Assembly: GCF_016765695.1 (NCBI RefSeq)
Contig: NZ_JAETGO010000010.1
Coordinates: forward strand, 1 to 34,589
Source: Sporosalibacterium faouarense
GTDB taxonomy: Bacteria; Bacillota; Clostridia; Tissierellales; VENL01
Reading direction: 5' to 3'
DNA: 34,589 nt
Part shown: piece after piece, positions 9,245 through 19,999 of the stretch
Layout: each line of letters begins with the position of its first letter
How positions within the stretch are numbered: the stretch's first letter is position 1
The notes under the pieces: generated by a model
Told to the model about the DNA's origin: nothing
What the model saw: only the letters and a program-made list of their open reading frames with translations
Databases searched by the model: none
Position numbers and translations under genes: made by a program

Positions 9245-10105
9245 TTATTTAAGTGCCTCTGCTCCACCAACAATTTCTGCAATTTCCTGAGTTATGGTAG
9301 CTTGACGAGCTCTGTTATAACTTAACTGCAGATCATCTATCATTTCCTCAGCGTTATCTGTTGCACTCTTCATGGCATTTCTTCTAGCACCTTGCTCACT
9401 TGCTGATGCCTCTATCAGAGCACCATAAATGGCACTTTGAACATACTTAGGAATTAAATAACTAAGTACTTCCTCTGGAGAAGGCTCATATTCTATCAAA
9501 GCAGTTCTTTTTTGTTCTACATCATCTTTGATACTTTCAGCAGGCAAAAGCTTAAGAGTTGTTGCTTCGAAAGAAATTGCACTCTTGAAATGAGTATAAA
9601 CTAAAAATACTTCATCAACTTGCTTCTCTTTATATAACTCTACAACGAGGTTACCTATACTTGCTGCATCATAATATTGAGGATTTTCTGAAATATGCAA
9701 AAATTCTCCTGCAACCTCATAGCCCCTTCTAGTAAAATGATCCTTACCTTTTTGACCAATTGCTACTATAACCGATTCTTCTTTTTTATCCTTAGCATAT
9801 TCTTCAGCTAACTTAATAACGTTACCGTTATATCCTCCAGCTAGTCCTCTGTCTGCAGTAACAACTATATATGCGGATTTTTTTACTTCTCTATTCTCTA
9901 GAAAAGGATGTTTAATCCCAGCTGAAGAAGCTAAAATTTCTTGAATACTTCTTACTATAGTATTGAAGTATGGTCTTGTTTTCTCTAGCTTACCTCTAGC
10001 CTTTCTAAGTTTAGCAGATGAAACAAGCTCCATAGCTTTCGTAATTTGCTTAGTACTAGTTACACTACGAATTCTTCTTTTAATATCTCTCATTGCTTGA
10101 GGCAT
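9245..10105 (-). CDS. atpG: F-type ATP synthase gamma subunit
   Basis: Gamma is the rotating shaft that links the c ring to the catalytic head. The 286-aa product begins MPQAMRDIKRRIRSVTSTKQ and holds the ITKAMELVSSAKLRKA helix typical of the family. It ends with the long C-terminal helix ending TQEIAEIVGGAEALK, which carries the conserved TQEIAEIVGGA. Length is normal. The ATG at 10105 follows GGGAGGTG at 8 bases, 18 bases behind atpA. The following gap to atpD is unusually long. Confidence 0.98.
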   Translation of the reverse strand: MPQAMRDIKRRIRSVTSTKQITKAMELVSSAKLRKARGKLEKTRPYFNTIVRSIQEILASSAGIKHPFLENREVKKSAYIVVTADRGLAGGYNGNVIKLAEEYAKDKKEESVIVAIGQKGKDHFTRRGYEVAGEFLHISENPQYYDAASIGNLVVELYKEKQVDEVFLVYTHFKSAISFEATTLKLLPAESIKDDVEQKRTALIEYEPSPEEVLSYLIPKYVQSAIYGALIEASASEQGARRNAMKSATDNAEEMIDDLQLSYNRARQATITQEIAEIVGGAEALK

Positions 10106-10123
10106 CTTTTAGCACCTCCCGAT

Positions 10124-12170
<2,047 letters not shown>

Positions 12171-12183
<13 letters not shown>

Positions 12184-12692
12184 TTGCCTTCCCCTACCTC
12201 ACTAATAAATTCATTTATTAATTTTTTATGGGAATTAACATCTAGGTTTTCATCTACTACTTTAGAAGCAGCCATCATAGCTATGGTCACAACCTCAGCC
12301 TTTAAATCATCTACAGCTTTTTCTCTTTCTGATTCTATTTCTCTTCTAGCCTTTTCAACAATGCCTTTTGCCTCATCGTTAGCTTCTTCAACTATTTTAA
12401 CTCTAAGCTCTTCTCCTCTTTTCTTAGCAGCTTCAATTATTTCTTGACCTTCTTTTTTAGCCTCTTGTATCTTAAGCTCATATTCTTCTTTTAAAGCCAT
12501 TGCATCTTCCCTGCTATCCTTAGCTTCAGATATATCCTTAGCAATTGCTTCTCCTCGCTTTTCAAGGAATTGAGTCACTGGTTTAAATAAAAAACGGCTC
12601 GCTATAAAAAGTAAGACTCCAAAAGAAAGCCACGTTAGTATAACCTCCTGGGTAACGGGCAGAGCCTTTACAGTAATTTCAGGTAAATTCAT
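12171..12692 (-). CDS. atpF: F-type ATP synthase b subunit
   Basis: The b subunit forms the membrane-anchored peripheral stalk. The 173-aa product has one N-terminal membrane segment (about residues 18-36), then a long charged coiled coil rich in A, E, K and R. It includes the family motif LEKRGEAIAKDISEAKDSRE. The ATG at 12692 has AAAGGAGG at 8 bases; a TTG immediately upstream in frame is too close to that site to be preferred. The gap to atpE holds a stable hairpin. Confidence 0.96.
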
Positions 12693-12787
12693 CAACTGTG
12701 CCTCCTTTCATTTGTCATGTAAGACCTAATACATACCAAATTTATTTAAAATGATTTCTCATTTATTTACTTTAAATTACAGAAACA

Positions 12788-12813
12788 AGAGATGGGCAGG
12801 TGAACCCACCTCT
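12788..12813 (-). other. Intercistronic hairpin after atpE
   Basis: AGAGATGGG (12788-12796) and CCCACCTCT (12805-12813) form a 9-bp GC-rich stem with one G-U pair and an 8-base loop, 15 bases past the atpE stop. No strong T-run follows on the minus strand (TGTTTCTG), so it is more likely an mRNA-stabilising or partial termination element. Such an element would help make more c subunit than b subunit. Confidence 0.6.
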
Positions 12814-12827
12814 TTATGTATAGTATC

Positions 12828-13121
<294 letters not shown>

Positions 13122-13209
13122 TTATTTTATATATTAGTTCGAACTTTGAAGCACTGAATTGTGTTCCTTAGTTCGTCATTGTTACCAAAATCATAGTATT
13201 ACCACGATT

Positions 13210-13890
13210 TTAATCTGTTGCCATTGAAATAAATACCATAGTTAACATCATAAATATAAATGTCTGGATTAAACCTGCAAATATATCAAAATAACTATGG
13301 AAAACTGGTGCTATTACTGGAACTATTATTGGCGTTATAGCCCCTAAAGCTCCATATATTAGTGTCATTATTATAACTCCACTAATTATGTTTCCAAATA
13401 AACGGAAGGATAATGAAACAGGGTTAGCTATCTCTCCTATCACATTTAGTGGAAACAAGAACCAAACTGGTTCAAGGAAACCTTTTATGTATCCCCCTAA
13501 GCCTTTACTTTTAACACCATGATACTGAGTTAAAATAAAGGTTAAAATTGCCAAGGAAAAAGGCACACTGTAATCTGCTGTAGGAGGCTTGAATCCCAAT
13601 AATCCAAATAAATTAGATACTGCTAGATACATAGCTAAAGTACCAATATAAGGGGCAAAGCTTTTAAACTTATATCCCATCGTTGTGTTTACGAGATTAT
13701 TTAAGGAGCCAACTAAAATTTCAATAATATTCAAAATCCCTGTTGGCTTCTTATGTGGGTCAGCCTTTTTAAGCTTTGAATTCACATAGAATACAAAAAT
13801 GCTTAGTAGAATAACTACAATAAACGAATTAATGATGGTTCTCGAAATAAAAACTTCATTAGTTGCTTTATTAATTATTTCAAATCCCAA
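13210..13890 (-). CDS. atpB: F-type ATP synthase a subunit
   Basis: The a subunit makes the half-channels that pass ions to the c ring. The 226-aa product has five to six membrane segments. It contains the essential arginine R163 in SLSFRLFGNIISG and the motif ending LIQTFIFMMLTMVFI. I chose the TTG at 13890 because AGGGAGG lies 7 bases upstream. An in-frame ATG at 13908 overlaps that ribosome site (its second and third codons are part of it) and so is unlikely to be used. It follows atpI and precedes atpE, the standard order. Confidence 0.96.
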   Translation of the reverse strand: MGFEIINKATNEVFISRTIINSFIVVILLSIFVFYVNSKLKKADPHKKPTGILNIIEILVGSLNNLVNTTMGYKFKSFAPYIGTLAMYLAVSNLFGLLGFKPPTADYSVPFSLAILTFILTQYHGVKSKGLGGYIKGFLEPVWFLFPLNVIGEIANPVSLSFRLFGNIISGVIIMTLIYGALGAITPIIVPVIAPVFHSYFDIFAGLIQTFIFMMLTMVFISMATD

Positions 13891-13935
13891 AATGCTACCT
13901 CCCTTCATCGAAAATTTTATTTATTAAATTTTTTA

Positions 13936-14361
13936 TTACTTACTTTTAGAATTGGAACTGGTTGGATCTATAGATTTATTTTTATTTCTTTTAAATATAG
14001 TATCATAAAAAGTATCTGATATAATTATTATTTTCACCATAAAAATTCCTAATATGGCTGTAAGTAAACTAATATAGTCCGCCATAGCAGCTACTGCTAG
14101 TACAACACCATATATTATGTAACGTGAAAAATAATTTGCCATCACATATGGCATAATCTTATGTTGGGGCATATTAACTGACTTACTTAAAGTGATGGAC
14201 ATAAGCCTAAAATTTAATAAATTTATAGTTGCTCCAAAGATTATTCCATATACATACTTTTTAGGATTAGGCAAAGTGAGGAAAAGTATTCCTATAACTA
14301 GTAAGGCAAGAATAATTACTCTCTTAAATATCTTCTTTTGGGTATTCTCTATCAAACTCAA
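13936..14361 (-). CDS. atpI: ATP synthase protein I
   Basis: This 141-aa membrane protein of the ATP synthase I family has four hydrophobic segments, including VIILALLVIGILFLTLP and a second pair ending near residue 120, then a basic tail. Family members help assemble the c ring, and in some alkaliphiles act with AtpZ in Mg2+ uptake. The start is a TTG at 14361 with GAGGA about 9 bases upstream. A second in-frame TTG at 14355 would put the site too far away. It begins 4 bases after the atpZ stop, so the two are probably co-translated. Family assignment rests on topology, length and position more than on any single motif. Confidence 0.82.
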   Translation of the reverse strand: MSLIENTQKKIFKRVIILALLVIGILFLTLPNPKKYVYGIIFGATINLLNFRLMSITLSKSVNMPQHKIMPYVMANYFSRYIIYGVVLAVAAMADYISLLTAILGIFMVKIIIISDTFYDTIFKRNKNKSIDPTSSNSKSK

Positions 14362-14365
14362 TCGA

Positions 14366-14593
14366 TCACTTCCTCTTATTAATATCCTTAGTAGTCATTT
14401 TGAAAAGATTTAAAAACGAAGCCATTATTCCAATTATCGATAAAATAATTAGAAAGATTACCCCTGTCCCAAATTTCTTGTCTAAAAAGTTACCAAGAAA
14501 TATCCCTCCAAGAATGGGTACAATCATAGAAATGCCAATTTGCGACACTAGGGCAAGATTTTTTAGAATATTCGATTTATTACTATCTTTCAT
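14366..14593 (-). CDS. atpZ: AtpZ/AtpI-type small membrane protein
   Basis: This first gene of the ATP synthase operon codes for a 75-aa protein with two membrane helices (about residues 14-35 and 43-65) separated by a short loop GNFLDKKFGTG, the typical AtpZ pattern. The ATG at 14593 has AGGAG 8 bases upstream; the frame is open nine codons further but without a ribosome site. It is followed after 4 bases by atpI. Proposed roles for the family are c-ring assembly and divalent cation uptake; which applies here cannot be seen. Confidence 0.85.
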   Translation of the reverse strand: MKDSNKSNILKNLALVSQIGISMIVPILGGIFLGNFLDKKFGTGVIFLIILSIIGIMASFLNLFKMTTKDINKRK

Positions 14594-14940
14594 TTTATCC
14601 ACTCCTGGCAAAATATGCAACTGGATTAATTAGGAAATGTATACAAAATATTAATAAAACTTAACAAATATGACCCCATCATCTGCTAAATCTTTCCTTT
14701 TTCATTCTTTCCCAATCAAGGTAAGTATATAATAATTTTCATAACAATTACAAGTATTTTTGACAATAAAAGCAGTTTTTTTTATTTATCATAACCTTCT
14801 GTCGTTAAGTAATTAACAATATTAGAGGTGATAAATCAATTTAGTACTATATACCTATTTTTTTATAGTTCCATTTTTCAAAATTATCAAATTACATACT
14901 TAAATATATCATATCATATTATTATGAATTAATTACAAGT
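14594..14940. other. Upstream region of the atp operon
   Basis: AT-rich, no gene. It must contain the atp operon promoter because the nucleotidase gene upstream ends about 350 bases before. One weak sigma-A candidate on the minus strand is TTGTCA (14761-14766), 17 bases, TATGAA (14738-14743), which would give a leader of about 140 bases. Other AT-rich boxes are equally possible, so the true start is unresolved. Confidence 0.35.
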
Positions 14941-14941
14941 G

Positions 14942-14974
14942 CAAAAAAAAGAAGCAGTTATTATAACCACTTCT
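14942..14974 (-). terminator. Rho-independent terminator after the tandem nucleotidase gene
   Basis: The arms AGAAGCAGTTAT (14950-14961) and ATAACCACTTCT (14963-14974) pair with two G-U pairs on the minus strand, with the innermost pairs opening to make the loop. A run of eight T then a G follows. It begins 31 bases past the stop. Confidence 0.88.
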
Positions 14975-15004
14975 TTTCTATATGACTAATTTAAGTATAC
15001 TAAC

Positions 15005-18000
15005 TTATGCAGCAAAAGGTAAATCTAATATTCTAAGACTAGAGTCCTCTATTGGCATAATTCTTCCATCAGTCTTAGCCTTTTCAAATCCTTTTTCTTG
15101 AATAAAGTCAATTAAGACCTCATCTAGAGCACTATATTCTCCAATAATTGGTTTATCAGCGAACATAGTATATCCATCTCCACCAGCTGCTGTGAAATCA
15201 TTTGTAACTAGCTTATAGGTCTTACTTTCATCTAATGCTTCTCCACCTATTTTTATTTCAACTACTCTATTTCCAGCTTCTTTACTAGAATCAAAGGTTA
15301 CTGTCATTCCAGCAATATGAGGGAATCCTCCGCTAGCTTCTGGATAACCAGTAATACCATTTTCAATAGCTGCTTCTATGTCAGCACCAGTAACTTCAAT
15401 CATCTGAACAAAGTTCCCAAAAGGTAATACTGTCAAGACATCTCCTTTAGTTACCTCACCAGCATCTATAGTAGCTCTAATTCCACCACCATTAGTAAGT
15501 GCTACATCAGCACCACTTATATCTAGCATAGCCTCAGTAATAAGGTTACCTAAGTTTGTTTCTCCCGTTCTTACATCTGCTCTTTCGCCATTAAGTACCA
15601 TAGGGCTGGTTGCTACAACTTCTGCTTCAATAGCTTCATTTTTAGCTTGAACCTCTTCAATTATAGCCTTAATCTCTGGATTTTCTTCAGTGTAGTTAGC
15701 ATCTTCCTTAGTAAATAGTGATGCTCTTTTCTCTACTACGTCTCCATCTTTAATAGCCAGTTGAATAATGCCTAAGTTCATAGTATGTTCCCCTGTTTGA
15801 ACTATTAGCGCATCATTAACTAATTTCCCTTCTTCCAGTGTTGTGTGACTGTGTCCATCAATTATTAAATCAATTCCGTCAACTCCTTGAGCCACCTTTT
15901 CACTAGTTAAATCTCCCTCTAATCCTAAGTGTGAAAGAGCTATGATAACATCTACTTTTCCTTTAAGTTCTTCAACATTTTCCTTGGCTGTTTCTACTAT
16001 ATCTTTAAATATTAATCCTTCAGTATTCTTTGGATGAGATTTATAGGTTGTTTCTGGTGTTGCAAGTCCAAATACTCCTACTTTAATTCCATCCATTTCA
16101 AAGATATGATTATTATTTAAGAAATCTGTTCCATCTTCTTTAACTACATTAGCTCCCAATATTGGAAAATCTGCCATTTCTTCAAGCTCTTTTAACCTAT
16201 CCTTACCATAGTCAAATTCATGATTACCAGCTACCATTGCATCATAGCCAATTTCATTCATAATTTTGATTGCATTTTCACCTTCGGAAAGGGTTACTAG
16301 GTTATTTCCTTGAGTAGCATCTCCTGCATCTAATAACAAGAAATTATTACTAGATTCCCTTAGTTCTTTTATTTTAGTCGTCATTTTTGAAGCACCCATA
16401 CCATCGTAATCTCCTTCAATGAAGAATCCATGCATATCATTTGTGTGAGCGATAGTTAGGGTTTTATATCCTCCTAAGGTTTCATTTTCCATAAGTTCAT
16501 ACACGTTTAATGCCTTAACATTAGGAGTTCTGCCATCTTCTGAGGTTGGTATATCAATCTTTCCGTCCTTCACCATTTGAATTATTTCATCTCTTAATGG
16601 ATGATTTAAATCTATCCCTGTTAATTCCCAGTTATTATCAACTTCTGGAGAAATACTGCCCTTCTCTTCTATATAATCTCTAATATAGCTTCTTAGGGTA
16701 ATTGGATCTGAATTAAAGTAAGCTTCACCACTTATAATCCCCATACTAGTAAGACCACTATATCTATAATCATTTATCGCTAGCTTAATTATTTGATCAT
16801 CTGTAACAGGTTCTCCATCCATTGTTAAGTCAACTATTCTTTCTCCCGCTGGTTTAGAAATATCTATCTTGTAATCTATCCCTGCGAACATATCATAGTT
16901 ATACCCTCTAATATCAGGATTAAAGCTCACTGTAATATCTCCAGGCTTATAGGTATTGAAATATGCTGCCGACCATTCCATATAATCCTTAAGCTCTTTA
17001 CCAGTTACTTCTACCGCTACTAATTTATTGGCATATTTATAAATATCAAATACATTTGCAAAGTTTAAATCTCCTTTTGGAAGATTAGACGTATTTTTAA
17101 ATAGTGCAGCTGCAGCAACATCTGCTCCTGTAGCCTCAAGCTGTACTTTATTAATTATATCTATAACAGCTGTATCTCTAATCTGTGCTTCCGGAATTCC
17201 AGGAACTTCTGATTGTGGATGGAAATCAGCTGTAGCCACTCCTATTGTATTCTCTAAGAATTTTAGTGTAGCTTCATGATATGGTTTTGCGTGCTCTTCA
17301 GCTTCAGAAGATGCTTCATAATCAGCTATAGTTAATATATTTGCTTCTTTACTAGCAACCTTCCATTCGTCTCCGTCTTTTTCAAGTTGAATGTCAAACT
17401 TAACAACTTCATTAGCCTGACCATTAGCTGCACTTGGTGCACCCACAAGAACGCCATTTATAACTTCATTCACAGTTATATGGTCATGTCCAACTAGCAT
17501 AATATCGATTTGTGGAGCATATTCTGCAACTAATTTGGCGGCGTCGGAGCCATCTTCTTCATGTCTAGTATCCAATCCAGCATGTACAGACGCCACTATA
17601 ATGTCTGCTCCCTTTTCTTTTAGCTCTTCAGCATATTTTTTTGCTTCTTGTCCCATATGCTTAAATGTCAAACTCTCAACCTTAGGTCCATCCCATCTTG
17701 GAATGCTAGGTACTGTAAGTCCTAATATACCTACTTTAACACCATCTACCTCTTTTATAATATATGGCTTGACAAAGTGAGAGTCATCAGCCTTATTGTA
17801 GGTATTAGCAGATAATATTGGGAAGTTAGCTTCTTCAACTGCTTTATTAATAAGATCAAGACCAAAATTAAACTCATGATTACCAAGAACCATTGCATCA
17901 TAGCCAATAAAATTCATCATGTCAATCATTGGATTTGGTTTTGTAAGGTCAGAATTATATAGGTCATCTGTTAATATACTGCCTTGTAAAGTATCACCAT

Positions 18001-18403
18001 TATCAATTAACAAGGTATTGGGATTTTCTGATTTTACAGAATTTACTATAGAGGCAATTCTAACTAAGCCAATATCCCCATAATCAGTATTACTCTCGTA
18101 TGCCCAGCTATTTACTGCTCCGTGAATATCACTTGTTCCTAATACTGTAATAGTAATATCATCTTTACTATCTTCACTAGGTATTTCCAGCTTTTGTCCT
18201 GGGAAAATTAAGTCAGGTTTTTTAATATTATTATATTCTGCAAGTGTTTCCCATGTTGTACCATGTTCTTCAGCAATTTTCCATAGCACGTCCCCTTTTT
18301 GAACAGTGTACTCATTGCCGTCTGCAGAAATTACTCCTGCAAATACTGATGTAAATACTAACACAAGAGCTAATATTACACCAAAACTCCTCATTTTTTT
18401 CAT
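15005..18403 (-). CDS. Secreted LysM protein with two 5'-nucleotidase modules (YfkN-like)
   Basis: This 1132-aa exported protein should release phosphate and nucleosides from nucleotides outside the cell. A signal peptide (about 1-27) is followed by one LysM wall-binding domain (about 32-75, YTVQKGDVLWKIAEEHG). Module 1 has the metallophosphatase motifs SDIHG (D92, H94), DNGDTLQG, GNHEFNFG (N175, H176) and GHDH (305-308), then a C-terminal nucleotidase domain to about 590; GNHEFNFGL resembles CpdB-type 2',3'-cyclic phosphodiesterases. Module 2 has NDMHG (D656, H658), DAGDATQG, GNHEFDYG (N727, H728) and DGHSH (849-853), then a second C-terminal domain, like UshA. All metal ligands look intact in both halves. 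Bacillus YfkN has a similar double layout. No sortase motif is present, so LysM probably does the anchoring. The ATG at 18403 follows GGAGG; the upstream in-frame ATG at 18442 lacks a signal peptide. Confidence 0.9.
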   Translation of the reverse strand: MKKMRSFGVILALVLVFTSVFAGVISADGNEYTVQKGDVLWKIAEEHGTTWETLAEYNNIKKPDLIFPGQKLEIPSEDSKDDITITVLGTSDIHGAVNSWAYESNTDYGDIGLVRIASIVNSVKSENPNTLLIDNGDTLQGSILTDDLYNSDLTKPNPMIDMMNFIGYDAMVLGNHEFNFGLDLINKAVEEANFPILSANTYNKADDSHFVKPYIIKEVDGVKVGILGLTVPSIPRWDGPKVESLTFKHMGQEAKKYAEELKEKGADIIVASVHAGLDTRHEEDGSDAAKLVAEYAPQIDIMLVGHDHITVNEVINGVLVGAPSAANGQANEVVKFDIQLEKDGDEWKVASKEANILTIADYEASSEAEEHAKPYHEATLKFLENTIGVATADFHPQSEVPGIPEAQIRDTAVIDIINKVQLEATGADVAAAALFKNTSNLPKGDLNFANVFDIYKYANKLVAVEVTGKELKDYMEWSAAYFNTYKPGDITVSFNPDIRGYNYDMFAGIDYKIDISKPAGERIVDLTMDGEPVTDDQIIKLAINDYRYSGLTSMGIISGEAYFNSDPITLRSYIRDYIEEKGSISPEVDNNWELTGIDLNHPLRDEIIQMVKDGKIDIPTSEDGRTPNVKALNVYELMENETLGGYKTLTIAHTNDMHGFFIEGDYDGMGASKMTTKIKELRESSNNFLLLDAGDATQGNNLVTLSEGENAIKIMNEIGYDAMVAGNHEFDYGKDRLKELEEMADFPILGANVVKEDGTDFLNNNHIFEMDGIKVGVFGLATPETTYKSHPKNTEGLIFKDIVETAKENVEELKGKVDVIIALSHLGLEGDLTSEKVAQGVDGIDLIIDGHSHTTLEEGKLVNDALIVQTGEHTMNLGIIQLAIKDGDVVEKRASLFTKEDANYTEENPEIKAIIEEVQAKNEAIEAEVVATSPMVLNGERADVRTGETNLGNLITEAMLDISGADVALTNGGGIRATIDAGEVTKGDVLTVLPFGNFVQMIEVTGADIEAAIENGITGYPEASGGFPHIAGMTVTFDSSKEAGNRVVEIKIGGEALDESKTYKLVTNDFTAAGGDGYTMFADKPIIGEYSALDEVLIDFIQEKGFEKAKTDGRIMPIEDSSLRILDLPFAA

Positions 18404-18574
18404 AACACTTCCTCCTTCAATAATATTTATATCCCCCATCATATATATTCTAGTTATGTAAAAAATATCCTTCTTTTTTAAAATTTGTTATCCGTTTGAT
18501 CGTTATAGTTTTAACAATGAGGTTTAAAATATTCGAAATTTAATAAATTGAAAATGTTATAATATTAAATAATT

Positions 18575-18608
18575 ATAGGGTCATACCTCTGAAGAGGTAT
18601 GACCCTAT
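18575..18608 (-). terminator. Hairpin terminator after wecB
   Basis: A perfect 16-bp inverted repeat (18575-18590 with 18593-18608, arm ATAGGGTCATACCTCT) starts 9 bases past the wecB stop. The loop is only 2 bases, so the inner pairs open. The downstream minus-strand sequence is A/T rich without a pure T-run. Confidence 0.75.
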
Positions 18609-18617
18609 ATATCCTAT

Positions 18618-19736
18618 CTATGATAATTTTTCTATTATTATTTTTACTATTTTCTCCGCTGCCTTTCCATCGCCGTAAGGATTTACTGCATTAGCCATTT
18701 TATTATATTCTTCTTGATTATTTAATAGTAAATCTATCTCGTTAAATATGCCTTCTTTCTCTACTCCTAGAAGTTTTGCTGTTCCGGCTTCTATTCCTTC
18801 AGGTCTTTCAGTTTCCCTTCTTGCTACTAAAATAGGTTTCCCTAATGAAGGAGCTTCCTCTTGAACTCCTCCAGAGTCAGTAACAATCAAGTAGCTTTTT
18901 GCCTGTAAATTAACAAAAGCTTTATTATCTAGAGGTTCAATTAAATGCACTCTATCAACATCTCCCAAGATTCTATTGGCAATCTCCCTTACCTTAGGAT
19001 TCAAATGAACTGGATATATTACCTCAACATCTTTATTCTTTAAAACAACTTCTTTAATTGCACTAAAGATATTTTCCATTGGTTTACCTATATTTTCTTT
19101 TCTATGGGCCGTCATAGAGATAATTTTTTTATTTTCATAATCCATGTTATCTAGCAGTTCATTATTAAATTTAAAATCATCTTCAATCATTTCAAATAAA
19201 GCATCAATACCAGTATTACCAGTAATGAATATTTTTTCATCATTATATCCTTCATTAAGAAGATTTAATCTATTCTTTTCAGTTGGTGCAAAATGAAAAT
19301 CAGCAATTACACCAGTGAGTTTTCTATTTGCTTCCTCAGGATATGGAGAATAAATATTACCGCTTCTCAACCCAGCCTCTACATGTCCAACTCTAACATT
19401 GTTATAGAAACCTGCTAAAGCTGCAGCAAATGTTGTAGATGTATCACCATGAGCAAGTAAAATATCTGGTTTAAACTCTTTTATGACCTTCTCTAAACCT
19501 TCTAATGCTCTAGTTGTTATCTGCGTTAGAGTTTGACCATGTTGAAAGATATTAAGATCATAATCTGGAGTTATACTAAAAACATCTAAAACCTGATCCA
19601 GCATATCCCTGTGTTGAGCTGTAACACATATCTTATCTTCAATCATTTCATTTTCCCTTAATTTTTTTACTACAGGAGCCATTTTAACAGCTTCTGGCCT
19701 AGTTCCAAATATAGATAATACCTTTATTCTCCCCAT
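18618..19736 (-). CDS. wecB: UDP-N-acetylglucosamine 2-epimerase, non-hydrolysing
   Basis: The enzyme interconverts UDP-GlcNAc and UDP-ManNAc in the cytoplasm, supplying ManNAc for teichoic acid linkage units or other wall polymers. The 372-aa product (normal length) has GTRPEAVKMAPV (residues 11-22), HVEAGLRSG, TAHRKENIG and the C-terminal nucleotide-binding motif TDSGGVQEEAPSLGKP, all family hallmarks. The ATG at 19736 has AAGGGA upstream. It stands downstream of tagO, and together they give the first two inputs for making ManNAc-GlcNAc-lipid. Also called mnaA in Gram-positive bacteria. Confidence 0.96.
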   Translation of the reverse strand: MGRIKVLSIFGTRPEAVKMAPVVKKLRENEMIEDKICVTAQHRDMLDQVLDVFSITPDYDLNIFQHGQTLTQITTRALEGLEKVIKEFKPDILLAHGDTSTTFAAALAGFYNNVRVGHVEAGLRSGNIYSPYPEEANRKLTGVIADFHFAPTEKNRLNLLNEGYNDEKIFITGNTGIDALFEMIEDDFKFNNELLDNMDYENKKIISMTAHRKENIGKPMENIFSAIKEVVLKNKDVEVIYPVHLNPKVREIANRILGDVDRVHLIEPLDNKAFVNLQAKSYLIVTDSGGVQEEAPSLGKPILVARRETERPEGIEAGTAKLLGVEKEGIFNEIDLLLNNQEEYNKMANAVNPYGDGKAAEKIVKIIIEKLS

Positions 19737-19952
19737 TTAAATCAATCCCTTCATTTATTTATGTTTTACAGAAATATATCAATTCTATAACTAAAAAATT
19801 CCTCATCTCTTTATCATTATGTAATATTAACTTTAAGTTGTCACTTATAACCCTATTCTATCTACAAATTTAGTAGAATTATTCCCAAACACTAAATTAA
19901 TTAAGGCTTAAATTGTGCGCCGTATACACTTGATTATTATATATCATACTAT

Positions 19953-19985
19953 GTAAAATCAAAAGATGGAGTTTCAGCTCCATCT
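19953..19985 (-). terminator. Rho-independent terminator after tagO
   Basis: AGATGGAG (19964-19971) and CTCCATCT (19978-19985) form a perfect 8-bp stem with a 6-base loop, followed on the minus strand by TTTGATTTT. Confidence 0.85.
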
Positions 19986-19999
19986 CATATAATCATTAA

